57,524 nt of DNA, taken from assembly GCF_947036865.1 (NCBI RefSeq), contig NZ_CAMQSF010000022.1:1-57524 (forward strand), given 5' to 3'. Of this stretch, positions 50,557-57,524 are shown one piece after another. Position 1 is the first letter of the stretch. Each line of letters opens with the position of its first letter. Made by a program: the position numbers and the translations under genes. Under the pieces are notes generated by a model. That model was not told the DNA's origin, did no database searches, and saw only the letters and a list, made by a program, of their open reading frames with translations. The stretch is from an uncultured Caulobacter sp. GTDB lineage: Bacteria > Pseudomonadota > Alphaproteobacteria > Caulobacterales > Caulobacteraceae.

Positions 50557-51810
50557 TTAGGTCCGGATCTCGCGGACCGACGAGTAACCGACCTTAACGG
50601 CGACGTTGTCGCCCGCGAAATAGAGGATCTCGTTCAGTCCGGTCTTGCCGATGAAGTCCATGACAAATGGACCGGCGCCGCTGATGCTCCGGGCGTTGCC
50701 GAGGCCGCTCGTCGTGCCGGCGTAGACGTCCAGCTTGCCACCGGAAAGCGCCTTGACCCCGACGGTGAAGCGATACTTCCGATTGTCGCCTTGAGGGCTG
50801 AATCCGGACGCCAGGGCGCCCTTCGAGCCGACCGCGCCGGACTTGACGCCCTGGCCGCCCACGATCTTCCACGCGGCTGGCCCCGTCCCGCTCCTCGTCC
50901 ATCGGGCGGGGTCTTCCATGAAGCGATCGAGGACCAGCTCGTCCCCAAGATCGTCAATCACCGGGCGGGCGACGACCGGCCGAAGCTGCGCCAGCTCGGG
51001 CGGAGGGCGGTTGGCCTTGAGTTGTTCGAGGGTCAGCGTCGTGCCGTAAATCTTCTTGGGCTTCGTGGTCAGCGGCACAAGCTGACCCACCCAGGCGTCG
51101 CCCTGATATCTTCCGTCCTTGTAGTAGTCGAGGCCCGTTCCGGCGAGGATCGTGTTCTCCACGGGCCTGACGATGGCGACGCCCGGCTTTGGCGCGACCC
51201 AGGCCTCGAACGAGACGATCAGGCCGGCGATATCACTCTGCGTCACCTCGTAGAAACCGCCGGGCTGAAACAAGTGGATGAACCGGCCAGGCTCCAGCTG
51301 CGTCACGAACGGCTGGGAGCCGCTCGACCAGTGGGTCAAGGGGTACTCGGCGCCGCGCACCCCCACCGGATAATGAAAGCCGAGCCACGGACGCGCGGAG
51401 AAGTGGAAACGCGTCCAGAGCCCCGTGGATTTCGAGAGCATGTAGCCGCTGAGGTTCCGAAAACACACGAGCACGTCGGGATCCAGCGGCGCATCCTTGG
51501 CTCGAAAGGCTTGGAGCCAGGCCACGAGCTGGTTGAAGCTCGTCGGCGCGGTCGGATTAAGTCGGCCCTGAGCGTACCAGTTGTTCGAGGGAAGGGTCCC
51601 CTCGCCATCGGGCAGAGGGCTATTGGGTCCGATCGTATTGGTCACCATCAGCGCCAAGTTGGCGTTCGACGGCCTGCCGTCCCCCCTTCTTGGCGCGAAG
51701 GCGACCTTCGTGGGCGACAGCAGGCCCTGGCTCGCCGCCCCGCTGGACACCGTGGCCGCGCCGGCGGCGAGGATGACGCACCGCCGCGATACCTTGTCTG
51801 GCACCTTCAT
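50557..51810 (-). CDS. Exported protein of unknown function, possible Tat substrate
   Basis: A 417-residue protein I do not recognise. The N-terminus KVPDKVSRRCVILAAGAATVSSGAAS has a twin Arg followed by a hydrophobic stretch, compatible with Tat or Sec export. The mature part shows scattered Trp/Tyr-rich segments (NNWYAQGRLNPTAP, GFHYPVGVRGAEYPLTHWSSG, YYKDGRYQGDAWVGQL). Its C-terminal 110 residues look like a carbohydrate-binding-module-type beta sandwich (RYRFTVGV-like KYRFTVGVKALSGGKLDVYAGT). A role in polysaccharide binding or degradation is only a guess. The G+C content is lower than in the neighbouring peptidase gene. Confidence 0.7.
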   Translation of the reverse strand: MKVPDKVSRRCVILAAGAATVSSGAASQGLLSPTKVAFAPRRGDGRPSNANLALMVTNTIGPNSPLPDGEGTLPSNNWYAQGRLNPTAPTSFNQLVAWLQAFRAKDAPLDPDVLVCFRNLSGYMLSKSTGLWTRFHFSARPWLGFHYPVGVRGAEYPLTHWSSGSQPFVTQLEPGRFIHLFQPGGFYEVTQSDIAGLIVSFEAWVAPKPGVAIVRPVENTILAGTGLDYYKDGRYQGDAWVGQLVPLTTKPKKIYGTTLTLEQLKANRPPPELAQLRPVVARPVIDDLGDELVLDRFMEDPARWTRSGTGPAAWKIVGGQGVKSGAVGSKGALASGFSPQGDNRKYRFTVGVKALSGGKLDVYAGTTSGLGNARSISGAGPFVMDFIGKTGLNEILYFAGDNVAVKVGYSSVREIRT

Positions 51811-51914
51811 CGCCCTCGTTCCGCCTGAGACGCACTATAGCCAAGACGACGCCAAGGTCTCGGCGCCGCGAACGCCGGAGCGAGGACGCTGGCGCGGGGC
51901 TCGGGCGCCGCGTC

Positions 51915-52220
51915 TCAGTTCGGGATGACCGGCGTCGGCGCCTGCATCGTCTCCTGAGCGCGCTGGGCCATGCGGCGCTGGGCCTGACGGTCCTCGGGGG
52001 TGGTGCAGATCTTCACCGGAAACTGGCTGCCGGTGACCATCTCCTTGCGGCAGATCACGCCGTCCTTGGGCTTGGCGGCCTTGCCGGCGCTGGCGGCCGG
52101 CGGGGCGGCGGTCTGGTCGACAGGGGCCTGGGCGACCGTCGTCTGGGCGACGGCGGTCTGGGCGAGGGCGCCGCCCGCCACGATCAGACCAAACGCGGCG
52201 ACGGACACGAAGAGACGCAT
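51915..52220 (-). CDS. Small exported Gln/Ala-rich protein
   Basis: A 101-residue protein with a signal peptide (MRLFVSVAAFGLIVAGGALAQ). A Gln/Thr/Val/Ala low-complexity stretch follows (TAVAQTTVAQAPVDQTAAPP), then a short domain VICRKEMVTGSQFPVKICTTPEDRQAQRRMAQRAQE with two cysteines. The CRKE...GSQ.P.KIC pattern is shared by many small periplasmic proteins in Caulobacterales and Sphingomonadales, whose function is unknown. It lies upstream of tRNA-Leu on the opposite strand. Confidence 0.75.
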   Translation of the reverse strand: MRLFVSVAAFGLIVAGGALAQTAVAQTTVAQAPVDQTAAPPAASAGKAAKPKDGVICRKEMVTGSQFPVKICTTPEDRQAQRRMAQRAQETMQAPTPVIPN

Positions 52221-52383
52221 GACATCCTCTGGTTTACCGAAAGGCGCGCCATAGGAGGAAGCCGGGGGCGCAAGGTCAAGTTACGATGCGTCCACGCACG
52301 GAACCGAACCTGAAATTGCATCGTCGGAAAGCGCTGGCCCGCCTCGACCCGGACGGAGCGATGGCTTAAGGGGTCTAGGTCAC

Positions 52384-52468
52384 GGGGACGTGGCGGAATC
52401 GGTAGACGCGCCGGACTTAAAATCCGTTGGAGCAATCCGTGTGGGTTCGAGTCCCACCGTCCCTACCA
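52384..52468 (+). tRNA. tRNA-Leu (anticodon UAA)
   Basis: An 85-base class II tRNA with encoded CCA (52466-52468). The acceptor GGGGACG (52384-52390) pairs with CGTCCCT. The D-arm TGGCGGAATCGGTAGACGC is typical of leucine tRNAs. The anticodon loop CTTAAAA gives anticodon TAA, a short variable arm follows (GTTGGAGCAATCCGT), and the T-arm is GTGGGTTCGAGTCCCAC. It decodes UUA and UUG. No integrase or att duplication was seen next to it, so it does not appear to be an island insertion site here. Confidence 0.95.
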
Positions 52469-52751
52469 GCGCCTCCGGCAAGATCGGAACCGCCGTTTTC
52501 GCGTCTCGGGGGAATAAGTCGAACGTCGGGTGATAGACGTATCTCCGCGCCTCGACTCTCGGCAGGATCGCAGAGGCTCCAGCGCGAGGAGACCATCGTG
52601 TCCCATCTCCGGTTCGGTCAGAGCTTCCTGGCGCGGTCGCCGAAGGTTCGGCGCCGCGCGGGCCCGGACCGCGGGCCTGTGAGCGCCGCCGCGCGGGCCA
52701 ATCGCCACGCGACGACTTCTCTTCCTCCCCAAAGTATGCGCTGTGAGTGCC

Positions 52752-53150
52752 ATGGCTGAAGACAAGACCCCCGACCCCGTAGACATCCACGTCGGCCGCC
52801 GGTTGCGGATGCGGCGCAAGGATCTCGGCTATTCCCAGCAGGCCCTGGCCGACGCGCTGGGCCTGACCTTCCAGCAGGTGCAGAAGTACGAGGGCGGGTC
52901 CAACCGGATCAGCGCCAGCAAGCTGCACGCCACCGCCATGTTCCTGAAGACCCCGATCGGCTTCTTCTTCGAGGGGCTGGACGATCCGGAAGGCGCCGAC
53001 AGCACCGCCGCCGACCTGGCCAACGAGATGGCGGAGTTCTGGTCCACGCCCGGCGCGCCGGACCTGGCCCGCGCCTACGCCGCCATCCCCTCGACCGGCA
53101 TGCGCAAGCACCTCTTGGAGCTGGCCAAGGCGATCGCGGGCGAGGAGTAG
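52752..53150 (+). CDS. XRE-family helix-turn-helix regulator
   Basis: A 132-residue regulator with an N-terminal Cro/CI-type domain, VGRRLRMRRKDLGYSQQALADALGLTFQQVQKYEGGSNRISASKLHATAMFLKTP (about residues 14-70). The C-terminal helical tail ends MRKHLLELAKAIAGEE. This compact form is very common and well conserved in Caulobacterales and other alphaproteobacteria, and its targets are mostly unknown. ATG 52752 was chosen, and the upstream GTG at 52743 is a minor alternative. The 283-base gap from the tRNA contains no other clear gene. Confidence 0.88.
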   Translation: MAEDKTPDPVDIHVGRRLRMRRKDLGYSQQALADALGLTFQQVQKYEGGSNRISASKLHATAMFLKTPIGFFFEGLDDPEGADSTAADLANEMAEFWSTPGAPDLARAYAAIPSTGMRKHLLELAKAIAGEE

Positions 53151-53156
53151 CCCGTC

Positions 53157-53921
53157 CTAGGCCGGATCGGCCACGCGCTCGATGTTTCGCGCGCCCGCCT
53201 CGGTGAGCGCCGCGACCAGTTCCTCCACCGCCGCGTCCAGCTCGGCGGCGTCGCGGCCGCGCAGCACCAGGTTCGCGCCGTAGACGTCGGGCGGGCTGAA
53301 GAACGGATAGCTGCCCAGCGACATCTCCGGGTGGGCCTTGGCCACGGCCTCCAGCGGCGCGGCGATCACGCCCTCGCCGGTGCCGGTCACGCGGACGGTC
53401 TTGGACAGCACCACCGCCCCGGTGCGCAGGCGCGGGCCGACGTCCTCCAGCATGCCGCGCATGATCGCCGGCACGCCGGCCAGCACGAAGACGTTCTCCT
53501 TCTGAAAGCCGGGCGGGCCCTGGACCGGGTTCTTCACCAGGCTGCCGCCTTCGGGCACGTGCGCCATGCGCCGGCGGGCGGCGTTGGGCTCGCCCCAGCG
53601 CTCGCGCAGCATGGCCATGATCTCGGGATGCTCCGGCGCCGTCACGCCGAACGCCTTGGCGATGGAGTCGGCGGTGATGTCGTCGTGGGTGGGGCCGATG
53701 CCGCCGGTGGTGATCACATAGTCGTACTTGGTCCGCAGGGCGTTGACCGCGTCGATGATCTCCTGCTCCACATCGGGCACCACGCGCGCCTCGCGCAGCT
53801 CGACGCCATAGGTCCCCAGGTACTTGGCGATGGCCGCCAGATTGGTGTCCTGGGTCCGGCCGGAGAGAATCTCGTCGCCGATGATCATGACGGCGGCGGT
53901 GACGCGTTCGCTGGTGGTCAT
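53157..53921 (-). CDS. Molybdopterin-binding (MoCF) domain protein, CinA N-domain-like
   Basis: A 254-residue protein homologous to the N-terminal MoCF domain of CinA. It has the family start AAVMIIGDEILSGRTQDTN, TGGIGPTHDDITADSIAKAFG, and the MAMLRERWG and MAHVPEGG...NPVQGPPGF segments. It lacks the C-terminal nicotinamide-nucleotide amidohydrolase domain of full CinA (about 410 residues). Stand-alone MoCF proteins are widespread and may be metal-dependent ADP-ribose pyrophosphatases. The ATG at 53921 (MTTSERVTAAV) is the family start, and the upstream frame to 53993 is doubtful. Confidence 0.9.
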   Translation of the reverse strand: MTTSERVTAAVMIIGDEILSGRTQDTNLAAIAKYLGTYGVELREARVVPDVEQEIIDAVNALRTKYDYVITTGGIGPTHDDITADSIAKAFGVTAPEHPEIMAMLRERWGEPNAARRRMAHVPEGGSLVKNPVQGPPGFQKENVFVLAGVPAIMRGMLEDVGPRLRTGAVVLSKTVRVTGTGEGVIAAPLEAVAKAHPEMSLGSYPFFSPPDVYGANLVLRGRDAAELDAAVEELVAALTEAGARNIERVADPA

Positions 53922-54020
53922 CGGTGCGGTTCTCCCTTGCTCATGCGCACTTAAGCCCGCGCTTGGCCCAGGGCAACGACCTCCTGTAAGCAAATGCGGC
54001 GACTTCGATGGAGGAGCGCC

Positions 54021-54563
54021 ATGACCATAGCCATCTCCTTCGAATTCACGGGCCTAGGTTGGGCGAGGTTCTGTTTGCGCGTCGGCGACAAGACCTATCA
54101 GAGCCCCTCCGTGAGCTATTGCACGGACGCCTTCGGTGATCTCGCTAGGATGGCGCTTTGCGGGGTCACAGGCGCATCTCGATCGGAAGCCAGCTTCGAG
54201 CTCGAACCAGGCGAACTCCGGTTCGTGCTCACCCGACAGCCGTTGGACGCCCCCGGCCTGCTTTCGATCCTGGAATTCCCCGATTTCCATCATCCCGTCG
54301 CGCCGGACGCGGAAGGCAAGCTGGCGTTTGGCGTCGAGGCCGATGCACGAGATTTCGGGCGCGCGATGCTCGCTGGCCTAGACGCGATCTGGAGCGAATA
54401 CGGTCAGGAGGGGTTCAATTCGCATTGGCGCGGGCAAAGAGGCTTCCCGCTCGCGGCGACCGAAGCGCTCAGACGCGCTTTGGAGGTCGATGACCCAAGC
54501 CCGTACAACGAGGCTTTCGAGGACATGTGGTCGATGCTGATGGACGAGACAGCGGAGGACTAA
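54021..54563 (+). CDS. Orphan hypothetical protein upstream of sfsA
   Basis: A 180-residue acidic protein starting at ATG 54021 with GGAGCG in front. It opens [45 protein letters not shown] and continues with the [12 protein letters not shown] and [28 protein letters not shown] segments. The pattern resembles a group of small orphan proteins found scattered in actinobacteria and proteobacteria, with the look of immunity or defence-type accessory genes, but I cannot name a family. GC is lower than in the flanking genes. It ends 5 bases before the sfsA start, so the two are probably co-transcribed. Confidence 0.7.
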   Translation: MTIAISFEFTGLGWARFCLRVGDKTYQSPSVSYCTDAFGDLARMALCGVTGASRSEASFELEPGELRFVLTRQPLDAPGLLSILEFPDFHHPVAPDAEGKLAFGVEADARDFGRAMLAGLDAIWSEYGQEGFNSHWRGQRGFPLAATEALRRALEVDDPSPYNEAFEDMWSMLMDETAED

Positions 54564-54568
54564 GTCGC

Positions 54569-55321
54569 ATGCTGCTCCCGCAACCGCTCGTTCACGGCCG
54601 TCTGGTCAGTCGCTACAAGCGGTTCTTCGCGGACCTGATACTGGACGACGGCCAAGAGATCACCGCCCACTGCCCCAATCCGGGGGCCATGCTGGGCCTG
54701 AAGGCGCCGGGCCTCGGCGCCTGGGCGTCCTGGTCGGACGATCCCAAGCGCAAGCTGGCCTACACCCTCCAGATGGTCGAACACGGGAACAGCCTGGTCG
54801 GGATCAACACCCTGCTGCCGAACAAGCTGGTCGCCGAGGCCCTGGCGGCGGACCGCATCCCCGAGCTCTCCGGCTATGCGACGATCAAGCCGGAGGTGAA
54901 GTACGCCGAAGCCAGCCGCGTCGACTTCCTGCTGACCCATCCGGACCGCCCGCCGTGCTGGCTGGAGGTCAACAATTGTCCACCTAATTACAACGTGCTC
55001 GAACGCCTTTGGCTCGAAGTGAAAAACTGCCACTTCTCAAGAACTAAGGGCTTGGCCGAATTCCCCGACTGCAAGGCCGAACGGTCGACGCGCCACCTCG
55101 GCGACCTCGCGGCGCAGGTCGCACAAGGGGATCGAGCGGCGGTGCTGTTTGTCGTCCAGCGCGAGGACTGCGATGAGTTCAGCGCGTGTCCGGACTTGGA
55201 CCCGGCCTTCGCAAAGGCCCTCGGTCAGGCGGCGGACGCAGGTGTCGAGGTGCTGATCTATGCCTGCGAAATGAAGACCGATGCTGTAAAGCTCAGTCGG
55301 AAAATCGCTTGGAGGCGATAG
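54569..55321 (+). CDS. sfsA: Chimeric SfsA protein (duplicated catalytic segment)
   Basis: A 250-residue SfsA (sugar-fermentation-stimulation family, an N-terminal OB-like domain followed by a PD-(D/E)XK nuclease-like domain). Residues 1-133 are the native chain, including NPGAMLG, the GNSLVGINT segment and Asp119 in SRVDFLL. At residue 134 the native sequence stops. WLEVNNC is followed by a 9-residue filler and then [12 protein letters not shown], so the catalytic E-x-K strand occurs twice. In the first copy the Lys is replaced by Asn (Asn135). In the second it is intact (Lys152). Residues 148-250 come from a diverged SfsA allele. Normal length is near 239. Whether the chimera is functional is open. 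Confidence 0.85.
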   Translation: MLLPQPLVHGRLVSRYKRFFADLILDDGQEITAHCPNPGAMLGLKAPGLGAWASWSDDPKRKLAYTLQMVEHGNSLVGINTLLPNKLVAEALAADRIPELSGYATIKPEVKYAEASRVDFLLTHPDRPPCWLEVNNCPPNYNVLERLWLEVKNCHFSRTKGLAEFPDCKAERSTRHLGDLAAQVAQGDRAAVLFVVQREDCDEFSACPDLDPAFAKALGQAADAGVEVLIYACEMKTDAVKLSRKIAWRR

Positions 55322-55675
55322 ACGGGGCCATGAAATCAACCGTAAACAGTGTTGGCCAGCCCTCGCGTGACGAAGTGCTCGCGAAACTTGGCGAATTGGT
55401 CGACGGCCGGATCGACCGAGGTCAGGCCTCGGCTTGGGCCAGCCAATGGCTCGCGGAGGATCGAATACCGGGCTCCAAGGTCACAGTCACCGACATCCCA
55501 GCTTGGAACACGCTCGTTTCGATCTCCGGAGCCGACACATACGGCGGTGATCGCCCTTTTCTCTACGATGAAGATGATTTCAGGGATTGGGCTCTGAAGC
55601 TGGAAGCCGCACCTCGATAGACTGCAAAGCCGGGAACGCTGAATTGGGGTTCTTAGGCGAAAAGGCAATCGCAAC
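54968..55675 (+). other. 708-base insertion in sfsA carrying a replacement 3' end and a small gene
   Basis: Deleting these 708 bases joins 54967 to 55676 and restores a 239-codon sfsA with an intact EVKNC motif, so this is an insertion into a previously normal gene. GTCAA occurs at both edges (54968-54972 and 55676-55680), consistent with a target duplication or with strand exchange inside that sequence. The insert contains a filler of about 36 bases, a foreign sfsA 3' half (about 55014-55321), a small ORF (55330-55620) and a short tail. GC is lower than in the surroundings. It carries no recombinase. Confidence 0.8.
55330..55620 (+). CDS. Small cargo protein in the sfsA insertion
   Basis: A 96-residue acidic protein starting at ATG 55330, 8 bases after the chimeric sfsA stop and behind GGGG. 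It reads SRDEVLAKLGELVDGRIDRGQASAWASQWLAEDR, then PAWNTLVSISGADTYGGDRPFLYDEDDFRDWALKLE. The pattern (RDEVLAKL..LVDGRISR..AS.WA, then GAD, then LYDEDDFRDW) resembles a family of small orphan proteins in actinobacteria and proteobacteria that I associate with immunity-like or accessory genes, but this is memory of a pattern and not a verified match. It is the only gene unique to the insertion. Confidence 0.75.
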   Translation: MKSTVNSVGQPSRDEVLAKLGELVDGRIDRGQASAWASQWLAEDRIPGSKVTVTDIPAWNTLVSISGADTYGGDRPFLYDEDDFRDWALKLEAAPR

Positions 55676-55996
55676 GTCAAGAACTGCCACTTCTCGCGCA
55701 CGCCGGGCCTGGCCGAATTCCCCGACTGCAAGGCCGAGCGCTCGACCCGGCACCTGGCCGACCTCGCCGCCCAGGTCGCGCAGGGCCATCGCGCGGTGGT
55801 GCTGTTCGTGGTCCAGCGCGAGGACTGCGAGACCTTCCAGGCCTGCGCCGACCTCGACCCCGCCTTCGCGCACGGCCTGGACGCGGCCGCGGCGGCGGGG
55901 GTGGAGGTGCTGGTCCATGCCTGCGCGATGGGGACGCAGGCGCTGCGGATCGATCGGCGCCTGACGTGGACCCCCGCTCACCTAACAGCGATTTAA
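55676..55996 (+). pseudogene. Displaced native sfsA 3' remnant
   Basis: These 106 codons begin [18 protein letters not shown] and run in frame to a stop after APHLTAI-type residues ([10 protein letters not shown]). They are the original C-terminus of SfsA, uninterrupted by stops, and about 73% identical to residues 151-250 of the chimera. No start codon or Shine-Dalgarno precedes it, so it is presumably silent. The intact frame and near absence of decay imply that the rearrangement is recent. An internal GTG near 55796 could at most start a fragment. Confidence 0.85.
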
Positions 55997-56055
55997 GCTG
56001 CAATCCCGCAGGCTTCCGCTACCCCTTTGCGCGGTTCGCGAACTGAGGGGATCGC

Positions 56056-56448
56056 ATGAAGGGGACCGTTCTGGCGCTCGCCGTGCTGGCGCTGGCCTTG
56101 GCCGGCTGCGGCCGGCAGGATCCCGGCAAGCCGGAAAGCGGCTTCGTCACCGGCCTGCGGGCCGTGTTCGCGTTCAAGGCCTGCACCGGCGAGCTGGAGG
56201 AGCGTTTCGGCCTGAAGAAGGTCGTGGGCATCCAATCCAACGCCATGGACCCCGTTCAGGTGGGCGCGCCCGGCAATTGGGACGTCAAGTTCACCGCCGA
56301 CGTCACCGAGAAGCCGACCGGTCGGGTCACGCGCTACACGGGCGTGTGCCACGTGCGCCGCGATCGGCCCACGACGTTGGACGCGACCTTCGTCAAGGAA
56401 GTGCGCCCCGGCGACGGCGTGGTGCGACGCATCCAGCCCGGGAGCTGA
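56056..56448 (+). CDS. Small lipoprotein of unknown function
   Basis: A 130-residue lipoprotein with signal KGTVLALAVLALALAGCG (lipobox LAGC, Cys18). A compact domain contains ACTGELEERFGLKKVVGIQSNAMDPVQVGAPGNWDVKF and CHVRRDRPTTLDATFVKEV, with two further Cys in the mature part that could form a disulfide. I do not recognise a family. It is plus strand and lies between the sfsA remnant and map. Its ATG is preceded by GAGGGGA. Confidence 0.78.
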   Translation: MKGTVLALAVLALALAGCGRQDPGKPESGFVTGLRAVFAFKACTGELEERFGLKKVVGIQSNAMDPVQVGAPGNWDVKFTADVTEKPTGRVTRYTGVCHVRRDRPTTLDATFVKEVRPGDGVVRRIQPGS

Positions 56449-56583
56449 AGGCCGTCCTCGCCCCCGGCGGCGATCTGTCCGCGCTCTAATCGCGCCGAGG
56501 GTTGAAATTCGTGCTAGGATCGCGAGATACGCCCCATCGCCCCTTATGATCGCCGCGTCGCGGCGGCGACCGCCGAGTAGAGC

Positions 56584-57411
56584 ATGACCCTGGACAACAC
56601 CCTCGAGATCGAAGCCGAGACCCGCACGGGTCAGATCAAGCTGCACAAGGCCGAGGACTTCGAGGGCATGCGCAAGGCCGGCAAGCTGGCGGCCGAGTGC
56701 CTGGACATGCTGGTCCCGCACGTCAAGCCGGGCGTGTCGTCCGACGAGCTGGACCGGCTCGCCCGCGAGTTCATCCTCGACCACGGCGCCCTGCCCGCCT
56801 GCCTCTATTATCGCGGCTATCCCAAGACCGTCTGCATCTCGCGCAACCACGTGGTCTGCCACGGCATCCCGGGCGACTGGGCGCTGCGCGAGGGCGACAT
56901 CGCCAATATCGACGTCACCGTGATCGTCGACGGCTGGCACGGCGACACCTCGCGGATGTACGGCGTCGGCGAGGTCGGCCCGCGCGCCCGCCGGCTGGTC
57001 GAGATCACCTACGAGGGCATGAAGCGCGGCCTCGAAGCCGTGAAGCCCGGCGCGACCCTGGGCGACATCGGTCACGCCATCCAGTCCTATGTCGAGGCCC
57101 AGCGCTGCAGCGTGGTGCGCGACTTCTGCGGCCACGGCCTGGGCCGCGTGTTCCACGACGCTCCGAACATCCTGCACTTCGGCCGCCCCGGCCAGGGCGC
57201 GGTGCTGAAGCCGGGCATGTTTTTCACGGTCGAGCCTATGGTGAACCTGGGCAAGCCGGCCGTGAAGGTGCTGAACGACGGCTGGACCGCCGTGACCCGC
57301 GACAAGTCGCTGTCGGCCCAGTGCGAGCACTCGATCGGCGTGACCGAGGACGGCTACGAGATCTTCACCGCCTCCCCCGCCGGGCTGTTCCAGCCGGCGA
57401 TCCTGGGGTGA
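56584..57411 (+). CDS. map: Methionine aminopeptidase type I
   Basis: A 275-residue M24A peptidase that removes the initiator Met from nascent proteins. It has the N-terminal IKLHKAEDFEGMRKAGKLAAE, metal ligands in ANIDVTVIVDGWHGDTSRMY (two Asp), the His in FCGHGLGRVFH, Glu in FFTVEPMV and the final Glu in AQCEHSIGV. All five ligands are present. The N-terminus is about 20 residues longer than E. coli Map. sfsA next to map is a common arrangement, which supports the view that the sfsA remnant is native. A dispersed repeat begins directly after the stop codon. Confidence 0.94.
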   Translation: MTLDNTLEIEAETRTGQIKLHKAEDFEGMRKAGKLAAECLDMLVPHVKPGVSSDELDRLAREFILDHGALPACLYYRGYPKTVCISRNHVVCHGIPGDWALREGDIANIDVTVIVDGWHGDTSRMYGVGEVGPRARRLVEITYEGMKRGLEAVKPGATLGDIGHAIQSYVEAQRCSVVRDFCGHGLGRVFHDAPNILHFGRPGQGAVLKPGMFFTVEPMVNLGKPAVKVLNDGWTAVTRDKSLSAQCEHSIGVTEDGYEIFTASPAGLFQPAILG

Positions 57412-57524
57412 GGTGGCGAGATCCTCCCCCTCTGGGGGAGGTGGCCTGAAAGGCCGGAGGGGGCAGCGCGGCATAGGCCGTATAAGCCCCCTCAGTCGGC
57501 TGCGCCGACAGCTCCCCCAACGGG
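57412..57524. repeat. Dispersed palindromic repeat, continuing past the window
   Basis: The segment holds several nested short palindromes, including CTCCCCCTCTGGGGGAG (57423-57439), GGCCTGAAAGGCC (57443-57455) and TCGGCTGCGCCGA near the right end. A pair of outer blocks CCCCCTC and GAGGGGG also match. This organisation is typical of a widespread alphaproteobacterial intergenic repeat. The element is cut by the window edge. Confidence 0.7.

Noticed and set aside
52384..52468. tRNA-Leu as an integration site for a genomic island
   Set aside because: No integrase, no direct repeat of the tRNA 3' end and no atypical block was seen on either side.

Overview
The window is a high-GC chromosomal segment from an alphaproteobacterium, almost certainly a Caulobacter. 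The evidence is the holdfast-anchoring set hfaA-hfaB-hfaD, several surface or envelope genes of Caulobacter type, TonB-dependent and TorF-type outer-membrane proteins, a DUF2336 protein, and dense coding with many ATGA or TGATG start-stop overlaps. I see no transposase, integrase, phage gene, CRISPR array or rRNA. One tRNA (Leu, anticodon UAA) is present.

Layout. 1-640: a lower-GC, poorly coding stretch. 642-2215: Rrf2 regulator, CBS-pair protein, rhomboid protease. 2314-4997: hfaABD behind a very good sigma-54 (-24/-12) promoter. 5097-11347: Uup-type ABC-F ATPase, then two tandem paralogous MASE1 hybrid histidine kinases. 11433-14171: an NMT1/SsuA-like ABC importer (binding lipoprotein, small two-helix membrane protein, ATPase, permease). 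14231-19005: proline-rich exported protein, DUF2336 protein, M16 peptidase, ending in a clear terminator. 19195-24502: Gly/Asn-rich surface protein, PAS protein, GMC oxidoreductase, gamma carbonic anhydrase, PhoH. 24595-29257: OPT transporter, orphan ORF, GNAT, DUF3126, LysR. 29382-33264: glutaminyl cyclase, cysE, Nudix, nitroreductase, small helical protein, queF. 33352-41540: SDR, TorF porin, MFS permease with a TonB siderophore receptor, and a divergent PQQ dehydrogenase. 41744-45502: GntR regulator and the methionine importer metN-metI-(small acidic protein)-metQ, interrupted by a perfect inverted repeat. 45596-51810: GAF-PAS hybrid kinase, S9 peptidase, a large exported protein. 51915-57524: small exported protein, tRNA-Leu, XRE regulator, MoCF-domain protein, an orphan gene, a rearranged sfsA locus, a lipoprotein and map, with a dispersed repeat at the edge.

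The most unusual structure is at sfsA. The native gene is interrupted by 708 bp, flanked by a 5-base direct repeat, exactly at the catalytic E-x-K motif. The insert supplies a diverged homologous sfsA 3' half (about 73% identical protein), so that a chimeric 250-residue SfsA stays open. It also carries one small orphan gene. The displaced native 3' end remains downstream as an intact-frame remnant. Removing the 708 bp in silico restores a 239-codon SfsA. Two other lower-GC orphan genes (26591-27106 and 54021-54563) sit at similar housekeeping-gene junctions, which suggests a pattern of small cargo genes, possibly immunity-like, entering this chromosome by homologous or site-directed replacement.

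Five families of intergenic palindromic elements (around 19.1, 32.7, 41.6, 43.4 and 57.4 kb), candidate operators near the TonB receptor, the TorF porin and the GntR gene, and a terminator directly in front of phoH are also recorded. Functional assignments come from reading motifs in the translations. No database search could be run.
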